DNA from: JACPDI01 sp035463475
Lineage (GTDB): Bacteria > Acidobacteriota > Vicinamibacteria > Vicinamibacterales > 2-12-FULL-66-21
NCBI GenBank assembly: GCA_035463475.1
Contig: DATHTE010000072.1
Span: 66,472 to 130,471, forward strand
DNA length: 64,000 nt
Reading direction: 5' to 3'
The notes under the pieces are model-generated. The model did no database searches, was not told the DNA's origin, and saw only the letters and a list, made by a program, of their open reading frames with translations. Of the stretch, positions 8,004 to 14,964 are shown one piece after another. Position 1 is the first letter of the stretch; each line of letters opens with the position of its first letter. The translations under genes and the position numbers were made by a program.

Positions 8004-9295
8004 GCGTACCCTCCATGCCGCCGCGCCTCGACCATCTGCAGGTAGCTCTGGATGCGGTTCTCGATGTTCGCCTTCCCGAAGTAACGCGGGTCCACCAGGT
8101 CGGACTCGATGAATCCTCCGGGACGGCCGGTGCGCGACTCCAGCTCGCGGAGCATCAGGAGCTGACCGGCGCTGAACGAGTTACAGGACTTCACGCTGTT
8201 GATCAGGAAGCCGTCAGCGTCGTACTCTCGGATGTACTTCTCGAGGAGCGCGATGCGCGCGGGCAGCCCGAGGTTCGTGTAGCAGCCGAGGCTGTAGTCG
8301 GCGAGCGTTTCGAAGGGCCGCGAGGGATCGTGCCGGAAGCCGGTATCGTACAACCCGCCCACTCGCGTGTACGTGCTCGCGACCACCACGGCACCTTCCC
8401 GCGTGAACATCCGCCAGAAGTCGTTGAAGTGGGTCCAGTTGGGCGGCCCCTCCACGACGAGCCGGTACCGCTCGCTGGCGAGCGGACCGTCAGGCGTGGC
8501 CGGGCCCAGACCGGCGGCGATCCGCGCCGTCACTTCCTCCCGCAGCTCACGGTAGTAGTCGACGGCGTCCTGCGTGCCGCGAAACGCCGAGAAGATCGGA
8601 CCGACGTAGTAGACGCCGCCGAAGTACCCGTCGATTGGCGACGGGCGGTGGCGGGCCGACTCCCACACCGCGACGAGATCCTCCTCCGCCTGCGCCGATC
8701 GCGCGAGCCGCGCCGACAGCTCCTCGCGAACGAGACGCCGCCCGGCGACGCGCTCCAGCGCGGGGACGACCTCCTTCTCCAGCTGATCGACGATGTAGCG
8801 GCGCATTGACGGGGTGATCACGCCGTCCGGCTGGTACGGCACGTGGAGCATCGCCACGGGACAGCGGTACTGCTCGCGCAGCAGCTCGAACCACTTCATG
8901 AACGTGAAGCAGCCCGTGTACGACAGCAGGAGCAAATCAGGCTCCGGCAGTTTCGTCCCGGTCGGCCCGATGTTGCCCCCCCGGAGCATCCCGATGTCGC
9001 ACTTGACGTACGTACAGACGTCCTCCGAGTGCCCTGCCTTCTCCGCTTCGGCGATGTGGGCGGCCGAGCGCCCGCGCATCCCGGACTGCAACGCGTTGAT
9101 CTCCGGCAGCACCGACAGCATTCCGAGCGAGCCGATCAGCTCCGTGAGGTTGCCCGGCACGAACGTGTAGATCACCTTCGCGCCGTCCTCGCGCGCGCGG
9201 GCGAGGCGCTCGAAGTGGTCCGCCAGGAGCCGCTTCTGGCGCAGCTGGCTTGCGTCCTTGGCGCCGCTGCCGTTGCCGTGACCTGGCGCGCTCAC
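8000..9295 (-). CDS. bcrB: Benzoyl-CoA reductase, class I, subunit B (catalytic)
   Basis: A 431-aa protein of the 2-hydroxyglutaryl-CoA dehydratase alpha/beta type. Candidate [4Fe-4S] ligands are the cysteines in DVCTYVKCDIG, SYTGCFTFMKW and SVKSCNSFSAGQ, placed as in BcrB/BadE. With BcrC it forms the part of the enzyme that binds benzoyl-CoA and reduces it to cyclohexa-1,5-diene-1-carbonyl-CoA in the cytoplasm. It begins at a GTG that overlaps the bcrC stop (GTGA) and ends overlapping bcrA, so translation of the subunits is coupled. The gene order C-B-A-D equals that described for Thauera and Rhodopseudomonas. Length is normal for the family. Confidence 0.92.
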   Translation of the reverse strand: MSAPGHGNGSGAKDASQLRQKRLLADHFERLARAREDGAKVIYTFVPGNLTELIGSLGMLSVLPEINALQSGMRGRSAAHIAEAEKAGHSEDVCTYVKCDIGMLRGGNIGPTGTKLPEPDLLLLSYTGCFTFMKWFELLREQYRCPVAMLHVPYQPDGVITPSMRRYIVDQLEKEVVPALERVAGRRLVREELSARLARSAQAEEDLVAVWESARHRPSPIDGYFGGVYYVGPIFSAFRGTQDAVDYYRELREEVTARIAAGLGPATPDGPLASERYRLVVEGPPNWTHFNDFWRMFTREGAVVVASTYTRVGGLYDTGFRHDPSRPFETLADYSLGCYTNLGLPARIALLEKYIREYDADGFLINSVKSCNSFSAGQLLMLRELESRTGRPGGFIESDLVDPRYFGKANIENRIQSYLQMVEARRHGGYA

Positions 9296-10458
9296 GATTC
9301 CACTCCCCAGAGCTTCACCGCGTCGGAGAACGCGCCCGCCTGCTCGCGGATGGTCTGGAACTGCGCGTTGTTCTCGGCGTACTTGAAACTCGTGTGCGGG
9401 ATGCCGGCGCGGTCGAGGGCCGCCTCCAGCATCGGCTGATCCAGGAGGGCCGGATCGCAGAACGACGCGGCCGCGAACACGACGCCGTCGGCGCCGCAGG
9501 CGCGGACGGCGGCCACCAGCTCGGCCCCCTTTTCAGCCTCGCCGATGTAACGCGACGCGGTCGCCACGCCGCGTTCGAGATAGGCGCGCGCGAGCGCCTC
9601 GAGGGGATCCGCTTCCGGCGGCGCGTCGATGGGCCCGGCGAGGCTGCGCAGCCCGAGCTGCAGGTCGTCGTCCACGATGTCGCAGCCCGCCTTCTCGAGG
9701 GTGCGGATGAGATCGAGCGGAGGCTGCTCGCAGAACGCCCCCCTGAGCACGACGCGCGCGTTGTCCACGGCGCGCGCGGGACGCGCGGCGGCCGCCTCGC
9801 ACGCCTCGTCGATCAAGGCGCGGTGCGCGGCCGCGGTCAGTCCGGCGCCGGCGCGGGCCACGACGTACGCCTCCGAGCCGCGAAGGCGCCACGGCTCGCG
9901 GCGCCGGATGTCGTCGAGGCGATCGAGCGCGGCACGGCGCGCGTTCTCGTCGGCGATCGCCTCGCGCAGCGCTGCCGGCTCGAGCGGCCGGGCGCCCCGC
10001 GCCGCCAGCGCGGACGCGATCTCGCGGAGCGCGTCGGCGTAAAACCGGCCGCCGATCGACGGATCGAAGTTCTGCGGCACGTCGAGGTACGCGACGAATT
10101 TCTCGGGAAACAGCATTCGCCACATGCCCCCGAGGTTGCGGATGACGTCGCAGATCGAGGGAAATACCATCCCGTCGAGCGGGTCGAGGTGGCCGGCGAG
10201 CCCCAGCTCGATCGTGCTCCGGGGGATGTGGCAGATGTAAGACTGGAAGTACGAGTCGCCGCGGATGATCTCGAGGTCGTCACCGCCGCCGAAGATCGCG
10301 ACCGGCAGGCACCCGATCGCCTCGAAGAGCGGGCGCGGCACGTAGATCGGCATGTGGCCGATGGCGAGGGCGCCCGGGTGCGCGCGCTTCCAGTCGCGCA
10401 CGTGCGCCAGGGTGCGGTCTTCGACGAGCGCGCGGGCGCGTTCAAGGACCTGATCCAC
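9292..10458 (-). CDS. bcrC: Benzoyl-CoA reductase, class I, subunit C (catalytic)
   Basis: A 388-aa partner of BcrB in the 2-hydroxyacyl-CoA dehydratase family. It starts with a helical segment followed by IGHMPIYVPRPLFEAIG, and cysteines in YICHIPRSTIELG, PSICDVIRNLGG and SFCDPALLDQP are the expected cluster ligands. This pattern and length match BcrC/BadD. The GTG start abuts the TGA stop of the TetR gene with no base between, so it is probably translated by reinitiation. With BcrB it carries the active site for two-electron ring reduction. All four subunits are intact, so the enzyme should be functional if ferredoxin is supplied from elsewhere in the genome. Confidence 0.92.
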   Translation of the reverse strand: MDQVLERARALVEDRTLAHVRDWKRAHPGALAIGHMPIYVPRPLFEAIGCLPVAIFGGGDDLEIIRGDSYFQSYICHIPRSTIELGLAGHLDPLDGMVFPSICDVIRNLGGMWRMLFPEKFVAYLDVPQNFDPSIGGRFYADALREIASALAARGARPLEPAALREAIADENARRAALDRLDDIRRREPWRLRGSEAYVVARAGAGLTAAAHRALIDEACEAAAARPARAVDNARVVLRGAFCEQPPLDLIRTLEKAGCDIVDDDLQLGLRSLAGPIDAPPEADPLEALARAYLERGVATASRYIGEAEKGAELVAAVRACGADGVVFAAASFCDPALLDQPMLEAALDRAGIPHTSFKYAENNAQFQTIREQAGAFSDAVKLWGVES

Positions 10459-11196
10459 TCACGCCTCCGAAAGCAGCGCCACGGGGGACGGCACGCGGGC
10501 GGTGCCGACGCGGCGCTCCATGTCGGCGACCACCATTGAGCTCGGGCAGCGCGCCACCAGGCCGCACAACGCGATCCGGTGGATGGAGCGCGCGACTTCC
10601 TGCGGGGACCCGTGGCGCCCTGCGTCGTACCAGCCATAGACCCAGTTGAGCATCCCGAAGATGTTGTAGGTGCTGCGGTCGACCTCCGTCGTCTCCTGCG
10701 CACCGGCGGGGACCGCTCCCGGCACGCCGCAGCCGGCGGTGTTGACCGCGACCACGATTTCGCGCGCCATGCCGAAGTAGCGCTCCTTCAGCTCCCGCAC
10801 CGCGCGGCGGCGGCGGGGCGGCAACTCGCCCGCTTCCTCCACCAGCACGCGCGCGACGTCGCCGTGCGTCGTCATGTAGCGGACGTGGTTGAGGATGAAC
10901 GCGTAGAGGCGCGCCTCGGCCCCCTCGAGGCCGGCGACCGCCTGCCCCGCCGTCGAGATCAAGGTGTCGAACGCGCGCGTCTGCAGCGCGAAGACGAGGT
11001 CATCCTTCGACGAGAAATAGTTGTAAAGGTTCGCGAGGCTCGTGCCCGTGGCGCGTGCCAGGTCGCGCATCGCCATCCCGTGATAGCCGTACGTCGCGAG
11101 CAGGCGGGCGGCGGCGGAGAGAATCTCCTGCCGGCGCGCTTCCTTGGCTTCTCCCGGCTCGCCGATTGGCGGCCGCTTCGAGCGGTGCTGCTTCAC
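10459..11196 (-). CDS. TetR-family transcriptional regulator inside the benzoyl-CoA operon
   Basis: The protein of about 245 aa has an N-terminal TetR helix-turn-helix (about residues 18-65: RRQEILSAAARLLATYGYHG then TGTSLANLYNYFSSKDDL) and a C-terminal ligand-binding domain of the acyl-CoA-sensing type. I chose the GTG at 11196 because it overlaps the dch stop (GTGA) and is preceded by GGGAGGA; an ATG at 11208 is also possible. It sits between dch and bcrC, so it is co-transcribed with the pathway it probably controls. The likely target is the palindrome in the promoter upstream of had. The natural ligand would be an aromatic or alicyclic CoA ester; this is inference from context. Confidence 0.87.
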   Translation of the reverse strand: MKQHRSKRPPIGEPGEAKEARRQEILSAAARLLATYGYHGMAMRDLARATGTSLANLYNYFSSKDDLVFALQTRAFDTLISTAGQAVAGLEGAEARLYAFILNHVRYMTTHGDVARVLVEEAGELPPRRRRAVRELKERYFGMAREIVVAVNTAGCGVPGAVPAGAQETTEVDRSTYNIFGMLNWVYGWYDAGRHGSPQEVARSIHRIALCGLVARCPSSMVVADMERRVGTARVPSPVALLSEA

Positions 11197-11978
11197 GCGT
11201 CCTCCCATCGGGGCGGGCGTCGCGCGATGAACGCCTCGATGCCCTCGTTGCCGTCGCGGCTCGTGGCGACCTGTTCGAGGTACTGCTGCTCGATCGCCGG
11301 CAACTCGTCGCGCAGCGCCACGACCAGGTCGGAGCCCCGACGCGAGGCGGCCGCCGCCTGCCGGAGCGCGTACGCGGAGAGCGGCGCGAGATGTTCGCGA
11401 TACCACCGCATCACGGCCTCGCCCGGGTCTTCGCCCGGCGGCAGCGCGGTGGCGAGACCGCACTGCTCGGCGGCGCGCGCGTCGATCTCGCCGCCGGTCA
11501 GCAGCAGACGCTCGGCGAGCGCGCCCCCCATCCGCCGGGGCCCTGCGATCGCGAACACCGGCGGGAAGACGCCGAGCGTGACCTCCGGGCAGGCGAGGCG
11601 GGCGCCCGCGGCCGCGAACACGAAGTGGCAGCACAGCGCGAGCTCGAACGCCCCTCCCAGGCAGCGCCCTTCGACGAGCGCCGCGATCGGCACGGGGTAC
11701 TCCGCGACGTCGCGCACGAGGGCGTGGAACGTCCGAAGCATCGCGGCGACACGATCGCGGGTGTGCTCTTCGACCGCGGCGCCGTAGGAGAAATTGCCCC
11801 CGGCGCCTCGTAGGAGTACGAGCCGCAGCCGCCGGTGATCGCGATGCGCCCGGAGCGCGCTCGACAGCTCCTGCATCATCGCGGTCGTGAGCACGTTTGC
11901 CTTCGGCTGGTTCAGGACCAGGCGCAGCATCGCGCCCTCCTCCAGCAGATCCACCGCGACCACGCTCAGGGACGCCAC
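11193..11978 (-). CDS. dch: Cyclohexa-1,5-dienecarbonyl-CoA hydratase
   Basis: A 261-aa crotonase-fold enzyme. The signature NFSYGAAVEEH at about residue 60-70 resembles the HFSFGASVDEH-type segment I recall from Thauera and related dienoyl-CoA hydratases, and CLGGAFELALCC is the oxyanion region, followed by PEVTLGVFPP. The reaction is 1,4-addition of water to the dienoyl-CoA made by benzoyl-CoA reductase, giving 6-hydroxycyclohex-1-ene-1-carbonyl-CoA. The GTG start at 11978 has an almost perfect Shine-Dalgarno sequence, AAGGAGGTGA, which overlaps the oah stop codon. The position between oah and the reductase subunits supports Dch over a general enoyl-CoA hydratase. Confidence 0.87.
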   Translation of the reverse strand: MASLSVVAVDLLEEGAMLRLVLNQPKANVLTTAMMQELSSALRAHRDHRRLRLVLLRGAGGNFSYGAAVEEHTRDRVAAMLRTFHALVRDVAEYPVPIAALVEGRCLGGAFELALCCHFVFAAAGARLACPEVTLGVFPPVFAIAGPRRMGGALAERLLLTGGEIDARAAEQCGLATALPPGEDPGEAVMRWYREHLAPLSAYALRQAAAASRRGSDLVVALRDELPAIEQQYLEQVATSRDGNEGIEAFIARRPPRWEDA

Positions 11979-11982
11979 GCGG

Positions 11983-13095
11983 TCACCTCCTTGCCGCGCC
12001 CTGCGCCGAGGCGGGCAGGACGCCCTCGATCACCCGCTCGTCGAACGGCGCCCCCTCCGCGTAGAGCTGCCGCAGCTTGACGAAGTCGATCTCGCGGTCG
12101 CCCCGCGCGCCATAGTGAAACGCCGGGAAGCCCGCGGCCGCTTCCGTGTTCATGTTGAGCGCCAGCCACGAGCGGTTCGTCTCGCTGTTGGCGAACCAGT
12201 GCTCCAGCTTCTTCTTGCGCAGGCTCTCGAGCGTCTTCCGCGTGCAGTCAGGGAACGTGTGGAGCAGGCGCGTGACGAGCGCGCCCACGGCGACATCGAG
12301 GTTCGACAGATCGATCGCGCAGCCCGCGGCCACCGCCTTCCCTTCCTTCATCGCGTCCCCCGTCTTCCACGCGCCGAACACCACGCGCCCCGTCTCGTCC
12401 GTCCAGCGGTCGGTGACCACGGTGGGGTCGGGCACGAAGGCGCCGTCCGAGCGGCGATGCACGGGCACGATGTCGTTGATCAGCCCGAAGCGCAGGGCCG
12501 CGTGCGCGGACCAGGGCTCGCAGAACACGAGCGACTCGGCGGCCTTCGCGTATCCCACGTAGAGGTGCAGGAAGTCCGTGGAGCCTCCGTCCGGGGCGGA
12601 GCCGTGGATCGGGCCCGCCTGCCCGAACCGCGCGTGGTCACCCGCGATGGAGAAATCGCACGCCATGCCGATCTCCTGGCCGCCGCCGATGCGCATGCCG
12701 TTGACACGGCAGATCACCGGCTTGTCGCAGAGCAGGATGGCGGTCACCATGTCGTTGAAGAGCCGCATGTACTGCAAGTACTCGTGCGGGCGACGCGCGT
12801 AGTACGTCGCGTACTCCTCGGTGTTCCCGCCAGTGCAGAAGGCGCGGGTCCCAACCGCGGTGAGCACGACGGCGACCGCGCGCCGGTCCGCGCTCGCGCG
12901 GCGGAAGGCGAGGATGAGTTCCTTGATCGCCTCCGTCGTGTACGAGTTGAGCTGCGGCTCGTTGTCGAGCGAAATCCAGACCTGGTGCAGCCCGGCGACC
13001 TCGGATCCCGAACGGTCGCGCACGGGACGCTCCTCGTAACGGATCGAGCGAAACCGGTGGTCCGGCACGAGATCGTGATTCTTGAGATCGGTCAT
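11983..13095 (-). CDS. oah: 6-oxocyclohex-1-ene-1-carbonyl-CoA hydrolase (ring-opening)
   Basis: A 370-aa crotonase-family enzyme with features I associate with Oah/BamA: LNSYTTEAIKELILAFR near residue 50-66, FCTGGNTEEYATYYARRPHE, VICRVNGMRIGGGQEIGMA, and FGQAGPIHGSAPDGGSTDF. It is much longer than ordinary enoyl-CoA hydratases (about 260 aa), as expected. The enzyme adds two waters to the 6-oxo intermediate and cleaves the ring to 3-hydroxypimelyl-CoA. Genes of this family are used as markers of anaerobic aromatic degradation (bamA), so this is the strongest single diagnostic gene in the cluster. It lies four bases before dch, and a repeat-containing gap of 63 bases separates it from had. 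Confidence 0.94.
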   Translation of the reverse strand: MTDLKNHDLVPDHRFRSIRYEERPVRDRSGSEVAGLHQVWISLDNEPQLNSYTTEAIKELILAFRRASADRRAVAVVLTAVGTRAFCTGGNTEEYATYYARRPHEYLQYMRLFNDMVTAILLCDKPVICRVNGMRIGGGQEIGMACDFSIAGDHARFGQAGPIHGSAPDGGSTDFLHLYVGYAKAAESLVFCEPWSAHAALRFGLINDIVPVHRRSDGAFVPDPTVVTDRWTDETGRVVFGAWKTGDAMKEGKAVAAGCAIDLSNLDVAVGALVTRLLHTFPDCTRKTLESLRKKKLEHWFANSETNRSWLALNMNTEAAAGFPAFHYGARGDREIDFVKLRQLYAEGAPFDERVIEGVLPASAQGAARR

Positions 13096-13161
13096 AACCC
13101 CTGCGTCCTCCGCGTCCTCCGAGGTTTGATTCGCTGTGTCCTTTTGCGTCCTCTGCGGTTA
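13096..13161. repeat. Copies of the GAGGACGC repeat between had and oah
   Basis: On the minus strand this gap starts at the had stop with TAACCGCAGAGGACGC and continues with CCTCGGAGGACGCGGAGGACGCAGGGG just ahead of the oah ATG. The purine-rich GAGGACGCAGGGG may serve as the oah ribosome binding site. The same repeat is seen at 3350-3480 and 58775-58897. Confidence 0.6.
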
Positions 13162-14223
13162 CGCGCGCGGGTCGAGCACCATCCGCGCGCTCAGCCTGTG
13201 TGCCGCCATCGCCGCCAGCAGATCGTTCAACGACGACATCGGCGCGTAGTCGACGAACGGACGAATCGCGACGCGGCCGTCGGCGATCAGGCGGAGCACG
13301 TCCGGATACGCCTCCGGCGGACAGCCCCACGTGCCGTGCACCGTCGCGTCGAACGCCATCAGGTTCGAAAGGCGCACGCTGACCGGCGCCGGCGTGTAGC
13401 CGACCTGCACGAGCGTCGCGCCGCGGGCGAGGAGGCTGAACGCGAGCGTTTGCCCCTCCGGCGTGCCGCTGCACTCGAAGATGCGCAGCCGCAGCGACGG
13501 CACCCCCCATTCGCGCGCGAGCGCCGCGAACCGCTTCCGCAGGTCCCGTGCTTCGCCGTCCACGATGAACGCCCGCTCGGCGCCGTGGGCCTCGAGCAGC
13601 GCCAGGCGCTCGCGGCTGACATCGCAGACGGCCACCCGCGCCCCCAGCGCGCGCGCGATCTGCACGACGAACGCCCCCACGCCGCCGCCCCCGACGACGA
13701 ACGCCGCGTCGCCGGCCGTGACGCCGGCGCGGCTGACGGCCCGGTAAGCCGTCGACACGGCGTCGGCGACCACCGAGAGGTCGCGCGCGTCGGAACGCGT
13801 CGAGACGTACTCGTCAACGGGCACGAGCGGCGAGGCGGGCACGAGCAGGTGCGTGGCGAACCCGCCGTGGATGTCGTTGCCGGGCATCTTCTGGTCCGGG
13901 CACGCGTTGCCGCGGCCGGCCCGGCAGAACTCGCACGAGCCGCACGGCAGCACGGCGGGCACGATCACGGTTCGTCCGGCGAGCGCCCTGGCGCGCTCCC
14001 CCGCCGCGACGACGGTGCCGACGACTTCGTGGCCGAGAACCAGCGGGAGTGGGTGCTTCGTGGGGACCGCGCCGCTGGCGAAGGCGAGATCGGTGTGGCA
14101 AAGGCCGCACGCGAGGACCTCGACGATGGCCTCGGCCGCGCCGGGCTCCGGGATCGCGAGCTCGCGCGCCGCGAGCGGGGCGCCGGGGGCGTCGACGTAG
14201 TAACCGCGGGCCTGCACGGCCAT
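13159..14223 (-). CDS. had: 6-hydroxycyclohex-1-ene-1-carbonyl-CoA dehydrogenase
   Basis: A 354-aa medium-chain zinc alcohol dehydrogenase. CGLCHTDL and GHE (residues about 37-65) form the catalytic zinc site, CGSCEFCRAGRGNAC holds the structural zinc, and GGGGVGAF at mid-length is the NAD-binding loop. The segment MPGNDIHGGFATHLLVP following the zinc lobe resembles Had from benzoyl-CoA degraders. The enzyme oxidises the Dch product to 6-oxocyclohex-1-ene-1-carbonyl-CoA with NAD+. It is first in the operon; GAGGTG lies before the ATG, and the promoter with embedded palindrome is about 120 bases upstream. General alcohol dehydrogenase would be the alternative, but the gene order argues against it. 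Confidence 0.88.
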   Translation of the reverse strand: MAVQARGYYVDAPGAPLAARELAIPEPGAAEAIVEVLACGLCHTDLAFASGAVPTKHPLPLVLGHEVVGTVVAAGERARALAGRTVIVPAVLPCGSCEFCRAGRGNACPDQKMPGNDIHGGFATHLLVPASPLVPVDEYVSTRSDARDLSVVADAVSTAYRAVSRAGVTAGDAAFVVGGGGVGAFVVQIARALGARVAVCDVSRERLALLEAHGAERAFIVDGEARDLRKRFAALAREWGVPSLRLRIFECSGTPEGQTLAFSLLARGATLVQVGYTPAPVSVRLSNLMAFDATVHGTWGCPPEAYPDVLRLIADGRVAIRPFVDYAPMSSLNDLLAAMAAHRLSARMVLDPRA

Positions 14224-14341
14224 CGGGCACCTCGCCGCGGGAACGGCGGACGGGACCGGTCCGCCGGACCGGTTGGGTCGATCCGCCTGAACGGGAAAGA
14301 GCGGGAAGACGGGGTCGCGCGGACGCCGCCTACAGGGACGG

Positions 14342-14371
14342 ATTATGGGTGAACGAACGTTCGTTTGTCAA
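14342..14371 (-). promoter_or_regulatory. Promoter of the benzoyl-CoA operon with embedded TetR-type operator
   Basis: On the minus strand TTGACA (14371-14366) and CATAAT (14347-14342) are separated by 18 bases, close to the sigma-70 consensus (6/6 and 5/6 matches). The spacer contains the perfect 14-bp palindrome AACGAACGTTCGTT (14352-14365). A repressor bound there would block RNA polymerase. The half-site AACG..CGTT resembles sites known for acyl-CoA-responsive TetR proteins such as PaaR. The expected transcript would have a leader of about 110 bases before had. The binding protein, most likely the TetR at 10459-11196, is inferred. Confidence 0.7.
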
Positions 14372-14439
14372 CCTCGTCCCGCCCCCGCCGGCGCCCCGGC
14401 GCCGCCCCGGACGGCCCGAAACCCTGCTACAGTCGAGGG

Positions 14440-14889
14440 ATGCTCCCCGGGAAACTCCAGGCCGTGCTCGACACGTTTGCCCTGTTCCCCGACACGGCCG
14501 ATCGCACCAACCTGCTCCTCGGCTACGCGGACAAGTTCCGGGAGGTGTCCCCCGCGATCGCGACGCGCCCGTTCCCGCCGGATCACCTCGTGCCGCATTG
14601 CGAGTCCGAGGCCTACGTGTGGGCCGCCCCGCAGCCGGACGGCACCCTCAAGCTCGCGTTCGCCGTCGAGAATCCGTCCGGCGTGTCGGCCAAGGCGCTC
14701 GCGGCGATTCTCGAATCCACGTTGTCCGGTCTCCCACCGGAGGAGATCGCCCTCGTCGATCCCGACATCGTCGAGCGGATCTTCCGGCAGAACATCTCGA
14801 TGGGGAAAGGCATGGGCCTCATGTCCATGGTCCAGGCCGTTCGCACGCTCGCCGTCCGTCACGTCGCCGGTCCCGGGCGGGACACCTGA
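14440..14889 (+). CDS. sufE: SufE-family sulfur acceptor for Fe-S cluster assembly
   Basis: A 149-aa SufE-type protein. It has the helical start LQAVLDTFALFPDTADRTNLLL and the conserved cysteine (Cys54) in PHCESEAYVW, equivalent to the GCxSxVW-type active loop of SufE that takes persulfide from a cysteine desulfurase and passes it to the scaffold. The C-terminal GKGMGLMSMVQAVRTLA helix is typical. I used the ATG at 14440 with GAGGG before it; an open frame of 25 more codons upstream overlaps the operon promoter and is not credible. It is transcribed divergently from had. Supply of sulfur for the Fe-S-rich benzoyl-CoA reductase is an attractive but unproven link. No sufS is seen in the window. 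Confidence 0.85.
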   Translation: MLPGKLQAVLDTFALFPDTADRTNLLLGYADKFREVSPAIATRPFPPDHLVPHCESEAYVWAAPQPDGTLKLAFAVENPSGVSAKALAAILESTLSGLPPEEIALVDPDIVERIFRQNISMGKGMGLMSMVQAVRTLAVRHVAGPGRDT

Positions 14890-14964
14890 CATCCGCCTTC
14901 CGCGGGCGTCCTCGACGCGCGCCAGAGTTGGATAGAATGTCGGCTCCTCAGAGGAGTCGAGCGA

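Noticed and set aside
11887..14352. An 821-codon plus-strand frame across oah, dch and had
   Set aside because: It is antisense to three well-supported genes and has the Arg/Ala/His-rich composition typical of shadow frames in GC-rich DNA.
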